Source of the DNA: Candidatus Avelusimicrobium aviculae
GTDB lineage: Bacteria > Elusimicrobiota > Elusimicrobia > Elusimicrobiales > Elusimicrobiaceae
DNA length: 47,720 bases
NCBI GenBank assembly: GCA_944324655.1
Contig: CALUXF010000011.1
Location: forward strand, 1-47,720
Reading direction: 5' to 3'
Shown in pieces: positions 1 to 7,062 of this stretch. Below the pieces are notes generated by a model that worked only from the letters and a program-made list of their open reading frames with translations, ran no database searches and was not told the DNA's origin. How positions within the stretch are numbered: the first letter of the stretch is position 1; each line of letters begins with the position of its first letter. Both the position numbers and the translations under genes were made by a program.

Positions 1-420
1 CTTCAGCAGGGTATCTATATGGAACCCGACAAAAATGCAAACCAAATGATTGAAGATATGGATAAAAAAGGTTCCGGATGGGAGAAACTGCCTAAAAAAG
101 TAGATGAGCGGGGCAATCCTACCGGTAAATTAGACCACCCAGAAGCCCAACGCCGCGCCGAAGCCGGCGGCACGGTGGTGGCCACTTATCACAATCCCAA
201 TAATGCCGAACATGGGCATATCGTACTGCTAAACCCCAAAGCAGGGATGAAGCGCTCCGGCAAATGGGGAGGAGAAGTACCTTCGGTAGATGGATATAAT
301 ACAGACACTAAACAAATAACCGAAGGAGGCTCTTTAAGTGAACAGTTTAGCACGCCGCGGGAACCCCATATGGATTACTATGAATACACGGGCCCTAAAA
401 AAGAAAAGGAAAAAGAATAA
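1..420 (+). CDS. Papain-like (NlpC/CHAP-type) peptidoglycan hydrolase, C-terminal part, 5' partial
   Basis: The reading frame is open to the first base of the window, so this is probably the end of a longer gene; an ATG at 19 preceded by AGGG is the only internal start seen. The segment VVATYHNP followed by HGHIVLLNP resembles the histidine-bearing strand of small papain-like cell-wall amidases, in which 'GHV/I' carries the catalytic His (here about H67 counting from ATG 19). The catalytic Cys would lie upstream, outside the window. There is no signal peptide in the visible part and the C-terminus is Lys/Glu rich. An exported-protein gene follows with no gap. Assignment to the fold is by motif memory and only moderately sure; substrate is inferred. 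Confidence 0.5.
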   Translation, partial: LQQGIYMEPDKNANQMIEDMDKKGSGWEKLPKKVDERGNPTGKLDHPEAQRRAEAGGTVVATYHNPNNAEHGHIVLLNPKAGMKRSGKWGGEVPSVDGYNTDTKQITEGGSLSEQFSTPREPHMDYYEYTGPKKEKEKE

Positions 421-1332
421 ATGTATAATAAAAAGATGAAACATTTATTTGCGTTATTTTTGCTTAGTATATGTTGGGTAAGTGGGCAGGCCGATCCCCT
501 GCCCACCAATCAGGAGGATACCCCCAAAGACACAGAAGCTGTCGTTTATTCCCGCTTCCGAATGTTTAATATGCCCAAACCAGATGAGAACGGGGCCTAT
601 GTATTAGGAGAATTTACCTATAACAATGAATGGACGGATTACTTTATAAGAGAAAATAATTTATATTTTAATTGGTCCGGGACTCTTTATTTTCATCTTA
701 TCCCGGCAGCCCCCCTGCCTATCTTGGAAAGTTTTCAATTGTGGCAAGATAATTACAAAGAATTTGAGAAACAATTTTTAGCAGAATTTGCCGTCCCGCA
801 TTTAGACGGAAAGAATTTTTCGCTTCCGTGCGGGGAAAATTCCTCGGTAGAATTTATAGAGCAAATCAAAAAGGGCGCCCCCGGAGAAGAAAATGACGTA
901 TTTTACAAAATCATCTGGCATAAGGACGGGAAACAACATACGTTTGCCCGCGAAGAATGCCCCGTCCCGGTGATAGATTTTCCACCCGGCCAATTTGCTT
1001 ATTGCGACAAAAATATACTCTATTATGACGGCTTTGACGATTTCCCCTGGCCGGGAAGAAATAAAGCCCGGCGCGGCATCTTCTTTTGTGATTTACAAAA
1101 CCACACCCGCGGGGCTTATGCCGCCACCCCGTACGAGACAAAAGAGAAATCCTCCCTCTATCCCTATAACCCCATTGGAATACCGGGTACAAATTGGATT
1201 TTTTATTTGCAGGATTCCGAAGGCACCCCCCGCAAAAGCCAGCTTGTGGTGCGCCCCAAACTAACACCGGCGCAAGCGGAAAAAGCCGTCAAAGAATACC
1301 AAACTTTTATTCAAAAAAATACTAAAAAATGA
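421..1332 (+). CDS. Exported protein of unknown function, paralogue of the 4331-5053 gene
   Basis: A 303-residue protein starting with a clear Sec signal peptide (MKHLFALFLLSICW core, likely cleavage after GQA near residue 23). No known domain is recognised. It shares architecture and short blocks with the product of 4331-5053: an N-terminal 'G.Y/LLV..EFTY' block, a Cys-containing middle part, and a C-terminal 'PGTxWxxY...KSQL' block, so the two are probably diverged duplicates. The ATG directly abuts the TAA of the upstream hydrolase and a purine-rich AAGGA stretch precedes it; a second ATG at 436 is possible. The stop overlaps the next start (ATGA). Its position right after a wall-hydrolase-like gene makes an immunity or inhibitor role conceivable, but this is inference. 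Confidence 0.75.
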   Translation: MYNKKMKHLFALFLLSICWVSGQADPLPTNQEDTPKDTEAVVYSRFRMFNMPKPDENGAYVLGEFTYNNEWTDYFIRENNLYFNWSGTLYFHLIPAAPLPILESFQLWQDNYKEFEKQFLAEFAVPHLDGKNFSLPCGENSSVEFIEQIKKGAPGEENDVFYKIIWHKDGKQHTFAREECPVPVIDFPPGQFAYCDKNILYYDGFDDFPWPGRNKARRGIFFCDLQNHTRGAYAATPYETKEKSSLYPYNPIGIPGTNWIFYLQDSEGTPRKSQLVVRPKLTPAQAEKAVKEYQTFIQKNTKK

Positions 1333-2504
1333 AGAAATTATTGTTCATTCTGCTCATTTGCCTTTCCTGTATATCCGCCTATGCTAACGACACGTCCGGC
1401 ACGGTGTTGCCCACGGGAGGAGTAGTGTTTGAAAAACAAGACGGAATTAAAATGAAAACCGAAGCTCTCTATATCCGCCCCGGGCAAATAGAAGTAAATT
1501 ATCTGTTTGAAAACACCACAGATAAAGACATTACCACCCAGGTTTTCTTTCCCCTGCCCCAAATGCCAGCCGTAGAGACTTTCCCGCAAGGCGACCTTGC
1601 CCATGATTATGAGTTTAAATTATGGGTCAATGACAAGCCTGTAAAATATGAAAAAAATTGGACTATTCTAAGCGGTGAAACAGACATTACAGCCCTTGTC
1701 CCCGTCCTCTTTTATACAGAGGAAGAAATCATCTCTGAAGCGGAATTAGACCGCCGGGTTGAAATGTTGCAGCCGAAAGAACGACAGCCTTTTATTGATA
1801 AAAACATCTTAAAATACGGTTGGATTCTAGACCCAGTCAGAGGAGAAGTGCAAGCCTGGGAAATGACAGACGCGTGGCAGAAACAACTTTCTTACTCTTG
1901 GCAGCAAACATTCCCGGCAGGAAAAACCGTTTCTGTCCGGCATACGTATGTTCCCACGGCAATGACTACAAATGTAGGTACGCCTTTTTCTAAGTGTATA
2001 GATGAAGATAGCCAAAAATATCAGGATTTCGTATTTATACCGGAAAATGAACGCACCTATTCTTGGCAGCACTTAGACGCCCAAGATTATGTGGAATACA
2101 TCCTCACTACCGCCAACAACTGGCAAGGCCCCATTGAAAACTTTAATCTGCTGGTGGAAAGCCCGCTTAAAAGCGTGGGCTGCTTTGACGGCGAGGCCTT
2201 TTACGGCGGCCCATATTTTGCCGTCAACCGCCAAAAATATACGCCTGAATGGGATATATCCGTGGATTTTATAGCAAAAGGGAGTATTGCCCGCCCATAC
2301 CGCCCCAAAAGCGAACCCGTTCTCTACCGCGTGGACGGCCCCGCCAACGTGCGCAAAGAGCCCAACGGAGAAATTGTCGGAGAAATGAAAGACAGCACCT
2401 ATGTATGGGTATGGCCCGAGGAAAAACAAGGCAAATGGTACCCTGTTTTGCAAAACGATTTGCAGGGCTACACGCACAAACAAAATTTAATAAAAGTATT
2501 TTAA
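1329..2504 (+). CDS. Exported DUF4424-like protein with C-terminal SH3b domain
   Basis: A 391-residue protein with an N-terminal signal peptide (residues 1-19, cleavage near AYA-ND). Residues about 28-330 match the DUF4424 pattern as I recall it: 'GGVVFEKQDGIKMKTEALYI' near the start, then 'YLFENTTDKDITTQVFFPLP'. The last ~60 residues ('YRVDGPANVRKEPNGEIVGEM ... W ... GYTHKQNLI', split here) look like a bacterial SH3 domain, a module often used for binding cell wall. The start overlaps the stop of the previous gene by 4 bp, indicating translational coupling. The function of DUF4424 is not established; periplasmic location is inferred from the signal peptide. Confidence 0.75.
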   Translation: MKKLLFILLICLSCISAYANDTSGTVLPTGGVVFEKQDGIKMKTEALYIRPGQIEVNYLFENTTDKDITTQVFFPLPQMPAVETFPQGDLAHDYEFKLWVNDKPVKYEKNWTILSGETDITALVPVLFYTEEEIISEAELDRRVEMLQPKERQPFIDKNILKYGWILDPVRGEVQAWEMTDAWQKQLSYSWQQTFPAGKTVSVRHTYVPTAMTTNVGTPFSKCIDEDSQKYQDFVFIPENERTYSWQHLDAQDYVEYILTTANNWQGPIENFNLLVESPLKSVGCFDGEAFYGGPYFAVNRQKYTPEWDISVDFIAKGSIARPYRPKSEPVLYRVDGPANVRKEPNGEIVGEMKDSTYVWVWPEEKQGKWYPVLQNDLQGYTHKQNLIKVF

Positions 2505-2719
2505 TCCCTGTTTTTCCCTGTTCCAGGGGATAGGGAATGTATATGCAAAGGCAAATCCTCCGTATAAAATAAGCGGGGCACTCACTTTCCCGCCCCATGA
2601 TTTTTCCCTGTATTTTGCCTGATAAACAGGGATTTTGCTTCCCCGCTCTTACCGCCTTTGGCAGTCCGTACGCCGTGCCCGACCATTTAAAAAGACACCT
2701 TTTGCAAGGTGTCTTTTTT
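2501..2719 (+). repeat. Intergenic repeat element, copy 1
   Basis: About 220 bp, closely matched by 5063-5303. The match starts at the stop codon of the DUF4424 gene and runs to the end of a terminator hairpin. Inside lies a perfect 11-bp inverted repeat, AATCCCTGTTT (2503-2513) and AAACAGGGATT (2624-2634), plus a small hairpin CCCTG-TTC-CAGGG (2516-2528). The two copies differ by scattered substitutions and one ~20-bp indel near 2590. No ORF is shared between the copies. It could be a mobile MITE-like element, a structured RNA, or the trailer of a duplicated gene cassette. Confidence 0.75.
2689..2719 (+). terminator. Rho-independent terminator (module 1)
   Basis: Perfect stem AAAGACACCTT / AAGGTGTCTTT with a TTGC loop, followed by a T-run (2714-2719). 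It closes the 1-2504 gene set and forms the right end of the repeat element. Confidence 0.9.
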
Positions 2720-2893
2720 GTTCCATCCTCCAAAATGATCCTCAGTGTTTTGTGAATACTAGTTCCTATCTGCACACAGAGCACTTTTTTGTAAATCAAA
2801 GACCTCAAAAATTTCCCCTTTTTCTCTGCTTGTTGAAAATGCAGAATCGCGATTGTACCATCTATAGCTTCTTACTTCTGCTTTCTGTTAAAC
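2720..2893. other. Non-coding interval
   Basis: AT-rich stretch between the module 1 terminator and a consensus promoter. An open frame crosses it (2635-2964), but it has no RBS, no recognisable composition or domain, and runs through the terminator and promoter, so I treat the interval as non-coding. Confidence 0.5.
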
Positions 2894-2921
2894 TTGACAC
2901 AGTCTTCATTTTTTGTATAAT
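2894..2921 (+). promoter_or_regulatory. Consensus sigma-70-type promoter upstream of the 3060 gene
   Basis: TTGACA at 2894-2899, a 16-bp spacer, and TATAAT at 2916-2921: a full match to both consensus hexamers. Predicted start of transcription is near 2928, giving a ~130-nt leader before the ATG at 3060. A second -10-like TATACT (3035-3040) sits closer to the gene but has no convincing -35. Confidence 0.7.
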
Positions 2922-3059
2922 TAATTTATATTATATTTTCCGCTACTATTTCCACTCGCAATAACAACACCACAATACACCCCCTAAACATAGCCCTGCG
3001 CTTTTGTATTATCAAATCTTCCCCCCCTTTGCACTATACTAAAAATACAGGGAGAAAAT

Positions 3060-3668
3060 ATGGATAAAACACACAATCCTCAAGATGATGTATTCCTCAT
3101 CATAAACGGCAAACCAAAACGGGTTGTTCCCTATGATTTATCGGAAAGGGAAACAAAACAAGAAATCAAATCCATCACCTTTGACGGCAACTATTTAACC
3201 ACAATCGCCCAAGACAAAAACGGAGTCAAAATAACGCAAAGATTACCCGCTGTTTCCGGCAAACCACAAAACGGTTTTTTTGACTACTCACCTCAACGCC
3301 AACAAGAAAAAGACCAAGGGCCTGTTCCCGAAGGGGAATATATTATCAATCCGCAAAAAATTGACAGACCTACCCCACTAGACAAGATAATAGGAGTGGT
3401 GGGGTCGGGTTGGCTCTTTGGGAAAAAGTTTGGTGCATACCCCGGAGGAGAATTTGCATGGGGAAATTGTCGGACAAATATAAACCAAACCCCAAAACAA
3501 AAGGAAGAAAGCGGAAGAAGCGGTTTTTTTATTCATGGCGGAACAACCCCTGGCAGCAAGGGATGTATTGACCTGCTAGACAAGGATGTGGAGTTTTGTA
3601 ATTTTATAGAAAAATATCGGGGAAAAAACCAGAAAGCCGCTCCTCTTATCGTAAAATATAAAAAGTAA
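3060..3668 (+). CDS. Tlde1/YkuD-like L,D-transpeptidase-fold protein
   Basis: A 202-residue protein with 'GPVPEGEYII' (87-96) and 'FFIHGGTTPGSKGCIDLL' (156-173). This is the His...Ser-x-Gly-Cys catalytic signature of L,D-transpeptidase-like enzymes, with H159 and C169 the presumed catalytic pair. The arrangement fits the DUF2778/Tlde1 group, some members of which are secreted antibacterial effectors that attack or edit peptidoglycan stem peptides. No signal peptide is visible, as expected for an effector delivered by a machine or for an enzyme with another export route. Start is set by AGGGAG (3049-3054) five bases before ATG. The next gene encodes a small membrane protein, a possible partner. 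Family call is firm; effector role is inference. Confidence 0.75.
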   Translation: MDKTHNPQDDVFLIINGKPKRVVPYDLSERETKQEIKSITFDGNYLTTIAQDKNGVKITQRLPAVSGKPQNGFFDYSPQRQQEKDQGPVPEGEYIINPQKIDRPTPLDKIIGVVGSGWLFGKKFGAYPGGEFAWGNCRTNINQTPKQKEESGRSGFFIHGGTTPGSKGCIDLLDKDVEFCNFIEKYRGKNQKAAPLIVKYKK

Positions 3669-3673
3669 ATGGT

Positions 3674-3704
3674 ATAATAAAGGCTCTAACGGAGCCTTTA
3701 TTAT
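3674..3704 (+). promoter_or_regulatory. Stem-loop enclosing RBS and start codon; possible terminator/translation switch
   Basis: AAAGGCTC (3679-3686), 5-nt loop, GAGCCTTT (3692-3699), extended outward by five A/T pairs (3674-3678 with 3700-3704). The right arm contains the GGAG (3691-3694) that would be the Shine-Dalgarno sequence for the ATG at 3703, and the ATG itself is in the outer stem. Only 6 nt follow the upstream stop codon, so the hairpin may also act as a weak terminator for 3060-3668. Confidence 0.6.
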
Positions 3705-4176
3705 GTGCAAAATCATCCGCTTCGCCTTGTTTTATCTGGTGGCTCTAGGCACATTGTACTTGGCCGCCAACGGTACGTCTGATATGATTACCCAATATCA
3801 TACGCCTGATGAAACTTGGCGTTGGTGGACGGCTGTTGTACTGTACGATTTGAGCGCTATTGCTTATGTTGGGTATGCACTATGGCTTTGTCATGGGAAA
3901 AAGCAGACTTGGCGGGCTCTGGGTTGTTGGACGACGATGTTCGCAGGGATAATGCCACTAATTGGATGCCTTGCCATGTGGATTTTTCCGGACGGGAAAA
4001 CAGATGATGTTTCTTTGTACTTGTGGACTTATTTGCCGCTCTCGCTTGGGTGTGGATTTTGTTGGTGGTTATTGCATAAAGAAAAACCTTTGCTAAGCAA
4101 GTGGGGCATTTATCTGGCATTGGAATTTATCGTGGCAACCCTGTGGTGGCTTTGGCTCGCAGGAACACTTAATTAG
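3703..4176 (+). CDS. Small integral membrane protein (about five TM helices), unknown function
   Basis: A 157-residue, Trp-rich protein with hydrophobic helices at about 4-22, 43-62, 73-94, 105-124 and 133-153. No family is recognised. The short loop after the first helix is polar, and a second ATG exists internally but the first gives an intact N-terminal helix. It follows the Tlde1-like gene by 34 bp; in effector loci this position is often taken by an immunity protein, but known Tlde1 immunity proteins are periplasmic rather than multi-pass, so the pairing is only a hypothesis. Translation start and RBS are buried in the hairpin at 3674-3704. Confidence 0.65.
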   Translation: MCKIIRFALFYLVALGTLYLAANGTSDMITQYHTPDETWRWWTAVVLYDLSAIAYVGYALWLCHGKKQTWRALGCWTTMFAGIMPLIGCLAMWIFPDGKTDDVSLYLWTYLPLSLGCGFCWWLLHKEKPLLSKWGIYLALEFIVATLWWLWLAGTLN

Positions 4177-4201
4177 AGCAAATAGGCCAAAAAAATTAGT
4201 T

Positions 4202-5053
4202 ATATTCTCCTATTACCAACAAAAAAATAAATATTTACCCATTTTACTCCTCATATCCTGCGTCTTATATGCACAGGATACGGACATTACAGATACTAAA
4301 GAAGAGAAACGCCCTGGAGAAAACGCTTTTGTGATGAGCCAAATGGCCGTTTACTCACAGGGGCTAGCGCAGCCGGACGGAAGCTTGCTCGTTGCGGAAG
4401 ATTTTACATATGCCTCGGAAGGAATTGATTTCTATAACACGCCCGAAGGTGATTTGTATATAGAAAATGGCGGAAATTTAATTAAATTTTCCCCTGACAA
4501 GCCGGCTCTTGCTTTGGTGCAGGGCGTATGGAACGGATATCCCGACCAGTTTGCAGAAAACAAATTGGCACCTTATCAATATCAACCCAAAAAGACCCCC
4601 CCGTTAACCTTTTATTGCAATAAAGAAAAAACCCAATATATTACCTTGACAGGCAGCCGTAAACCCGCTGACTGCGACGGCTGCGATTACGTAGCCCCTT
4701 ATGATGCAGTATGGCATGATGATAAACTTAAAAAGACTAAAAAACTGAAGTTAGCCAAAGAAATCACACCCGAATATTTCGGCCCGCCGGAATATGTGTT
4801 CTGCCAGGGCGATGTGTTTTATTATGAAACGAATGATCCGCAAGACCCCGCAAAACCCGTCTGGTGCGAAGTCATCCGCGCCCACCATATTTCCACAGGG
4901 AAAGATGAAATTTTTATCTCCCTGCCTGCCGAAAAATGCGGAGCCAAATTAAGCGGCCCTATGGCGCTACCGGGTACGGATTACTTGCTGTACCAAATTT
5001 CCCATTACAAGAAATCCAATACCCAACTATTCATGAAAAAAGGATTGAAATAA
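4202..5053 (+). pseudogene. Exported protein, paralogue of the 421-1332 gene, without a normal start codon
   Basis: The frame is open from at least 4172 through 5053. From about 4214 it encodes 'KNKYLPILLLISCVLYAQ', a convincing signal peptide (cleavage before DTD), continuous with a mature domain like that of the 421-1332 product. Yet no ATG, GTG or TTG occurs in frame before the signal peptide; the first is GTG at 4331, which would delete it. Either the start codon has been lost, a rare start (ATA at 4202 or similar) is used, or the gene was recently truncated by recombination. The mature part (240 residues from 4331) has no other lesion and ends just before the second repeat copy. I mark it as a probable pseudogene; a working gene with a non-canonical start remains possible. 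Confidence 0.55.
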
Positions 5054-5062
5054 TACGCCCTC

Positions 5063-5303
5063 TTAATCCCTGTTTTTCCCTGTTCCAGGGTGTAGGGAAT
5101 ATATATAAAAAGGCAAAGCCTCCGTATAAAATAAGCGGGGCACTCAGCTTCCGCGCCCACATACAAAAGGGCAACTTTCATGATTTTTCCCTATATTTTT
5201 CCTGATAAACAGGGATTTTGCTTACCCCCCTCTTACCGCCTTTGGCAGTCCCCACGCCGTGCCCGACCATTTAAAAAGACACCTGTTACAAGGTGTCTTT
5301 TTT
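5063..5303 (+). repeat. Intergenic repeat element, copy 2
   Basis: Second copy of the 2501-2719 element, ~240 bp, starting 10 bp after the stop of the 4331-5053 frame. The 11-bp inverted repeat is fully conserved (AATCCCTGTTT 5065-5075; AAACAGGGATT 5207-5217), as are the stretch 'CCGTATAAAATAAGCGGGGC' and the segment leading into the terminator. An insertion of about 20 bp near 5157-5175 lengthens the interior relative to copy 1. Confidence 0.75.
5273..5303 (+). terminator. Rho-independent terminator (module 2)
   Basis: AAAAAGACACCT / AGGTGTCTTTTT stem with a short loop and T-run, the same hairpin as in copy 1 but with a different loop; the stem is preserved while the loop varies, as expected for a functional terminator. 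Confidence 0.9.
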
Positions 5304-5507
5304 ATGGGGTTTTGGGGTTCATGCGGCCTTCTAAACCTGCCTGTTTTATTCATTCTGTTTTAGCGTACTTTTAGTGGGGCGGAAAAAGCCTTGTATGGGC
5401 GTTTCTCTAACAGGCAAAGAGAATATCCTCAACCGTTTATTCCCTCCGCCCGCTTTGCTCCTACTTTTCAAAATTTACGGCCCCGTTTGCCCAATTTATT
5501 ATGCTTT
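5304..5507. other. Non-coding interval downstream of rsmF
   Basis: About 200 bp between the module 2 terminator and the 3' end of the minus-strand rsmF gene. I see no ORF with an RBS, no hairpin of note and no RNA gene here. Confidence 0.4.
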
Positions 5508-6749
5508 CTACAAATTGCGGATAGCCCAAGGTTTGGGATAGAGATTGTTGGCCCGGTTTCCCAAGTTTTTTACAAAGCCAAGCGGATGCCCGTGATACGT
5601 CACTAGCACAAAGCCGCGCGGCGTGTTGCCGGGCAACTTAAGTGTTTCTCTGTGTAAATAGCGCAAAGCGTCTTCTAAGCAGAGTTCCGCACGCGGGAAA
5701 TCCGCCTGCTGTATGGATAGCGAAAGCGCCTGCGCCGCTGAGGGAATTTGTTCCCGCCCCTTAGCTTCTGGCTGAGGAATTCCGTCAGAAAGCACATGCA
5801 ACAAGGGGTATTTTTTCACTTGTGCCCGCAAAGAGGACGGCAACGTGGAAAACGTATTCTCCCCCTCTCGTTTGCGAAGAATGGCCATAAAAAGCCCCTC
5901 GCTCCGGGTAGTGCCCGGAATAAAACGATATACAGGCTGCTGCCAATGCGCCAGCAAACTGCCCGTAATTTGCCAATCAGAAAAAACGGGCACAGACAAA
6001 ATATCCGCCCCCAGTTCTTCGGTAATCCAGCGGACGGTTTCCTCGTTTTCGTGCGTATTAAAGGTGCAGGTGCTGTAAATTAGTAAGCCGCCGTCCTTTA
6101 AGCACGGCCAGATATCACTCAAAATTTGCCGCTGGCGCTGCGCGCAGAAATGCACATTTTGCGGGCTCCACTCGTTGACGGCATCAGGTTCCCGCCGGAA
6201 AAGACCCTCGCCCGAACACGGCGCATCCGTCAAAATAACGTCAAATAGTAGGTTCGTTTTGGCAAAATCTTTTGGCGCATTATGCGTAACCAATACATCC
6301 GGATGCCCTTGTTTTAAGATGTTTTCCAATAGGATATTGGCGCGGCGGCGGTCAATCTCGTTGCTAACCAGCACAGAGCCCTGCGGCAAGGCGGCGCGCA
6401 TAAGGGTGGATTTTCCCCCCGGCGCGGCGCACAAATCCAGCGCGCTGACGGGAGCAGTAACCACCTGCCGCAAGACATAATCCAAAAATAACGAAGCGGC
6501 CTCCTGCACATAATACACCCCCGCGTGAAAGAGCGGGTCAACCGTAAAACGCCGCCTCTCTTTAAGCCAAAAACCCTGCCGGCACCATGGCACCGGATCG
6601 GCGTTTGGGAAGGGGTTTTCCGCCGACTTCCACGGGTTTATCCGCACGCTTACGGGCGTTTCCTGCAAAAACGACTGAACAAAACGCTCCCAACGCGCGG
6701 CGCCAAATAATCGGGAAGTATAATCAGTAAATTCTTGAGGCAAATTCAT
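5508..6749 (-). CDS. rsmF: rRNA (cytosine-C5) methyltransferase, RsmF/NOL1-NOP2-Sun family
   Basis: SAM-dependent m5C methyltransferase acting on 16S rRNA. Seen: SAM-binding CAAPGGKS (107-114), the motif IV Cys in DAPCSGEG (C178) and the motif VI Cys in YSTCTFN (C228), the two cysteines needed for catalysis and product release. The ~150-residue C-terminal part matches the length of RsmF-type enzymes, which carry extra RNA-binding domains. I start at the second Met (MNLPQEF, 6749), giving 413 residues; the upstream 11-residue extension from 6782 is AT-rich promoter-like DNA. It stands alone, facing the accessory region. Family firm; exact target C1407-type is by analogy. Confidence 0.88.
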   Translation of the reverse strand: MNLPQEFTDYTSRLFGAARWERFVQSFLQETPVSVRINPWKSAENPFPNADPVPWCRQGFWLKERRRFTVDPLFHAGVYYVQEAASLFLDYVLRQVVTAPVSALDLCAAPGGKSTLMRAALPQGSVLVSNEIDRRRANILLENILKQGHPDVLVTHNAPKDFAKTNLLFDVILTDAPCSGEGLFRREPDAVNEWSPQNVHFCAQRQRQILSDIWPCLKDGGLLIYSTCTFNTHENEETVRWITEELGADILSVPVFSDWQITGSLLAHWQQPVYRFIPGTTRSEGLFMAILRKREGENTFSTLPSSLRAQVKKYPLLHVLSDGIPQPEAKGREQIPSAAQALSLSIQQADFPRAELCLEDALRYLHRETLKLPGNTPRGFVLVTYHGHPLGFVKNLGNRANNLYPKPWAIRNL

Positions 6750-6780
6750 AAGATACTTTATTGTACAATTATTTATACAC

Positions 6781-6962
6781 AATTACCGATAAGCGCCGCC
6801 CGCCTTAGGAACAGCCCACCCATAAGGCCCCGTGAGCAGCTGCCCCAGTTGCTTATAGGAGATAGTGAGCGGATTTGCCCCTTCTTTGCAATATTATTAA
6901 GATCACGGGTTCTTCTATCTTTAGCGCGTTTAAAAAGGCACTTCTAATAAAGTGCCTTTTTT
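6781..6962 (+). other. Structured intergenic region, candidate small RNA
   Basis: Between the divergent start of rsmF and the end of the next minus-strand gene lies a stretch with three hairpins in a row: GCCTTA/TAAGGC (6802-6828), an 8-bp stem AGCAGCTG-CCC-CAGTTGCT (6835-6853, one G-U pair), and a terminator (6932-6962). No ORF is supported. It could be a short plus-strand RNA ending at the terminator. I do not recognise a known RNA family. Confidence 0.3.
6932..6962 (+). terminator. Rho-independent terminator
   Basis: AAAAAGGCACTT / AAGTGCCTTTTT with a short loop and T-tail. On the plus strand it has no protein gene in front of it, which is what suggests a small RNA upstream; the A-run on its left side lets it also work on the minus strand for the gene ending at 7063. 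Confidence 0.8.
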
Positions 6963-7062
6963 ATTACTCTTGCGGTTAGATTCCTGCCGGAATAATTTTT
7001 AAATTTACAGCTTTTTCACCTCAACCAATCCCCACCTTTAATTGCTTGGAGCCATTGGGTTG

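Noticed and set aside
2660-2690. tRNA-like 3' end (GTGCCCGACCA) in both repeat copies
   Set aside because: No T-arm (TTCRANNC-type loop), no anticodon arm and no matching 5' acceptor strand upstream; the resemblance is limited to a CCA-like ending.
2635-2964. 109-codon open frame in the gap before the Tlde1-like gene
   Set aside because: It crosses a terminator and a consensus promoter, has no RBS and no recognisable features.
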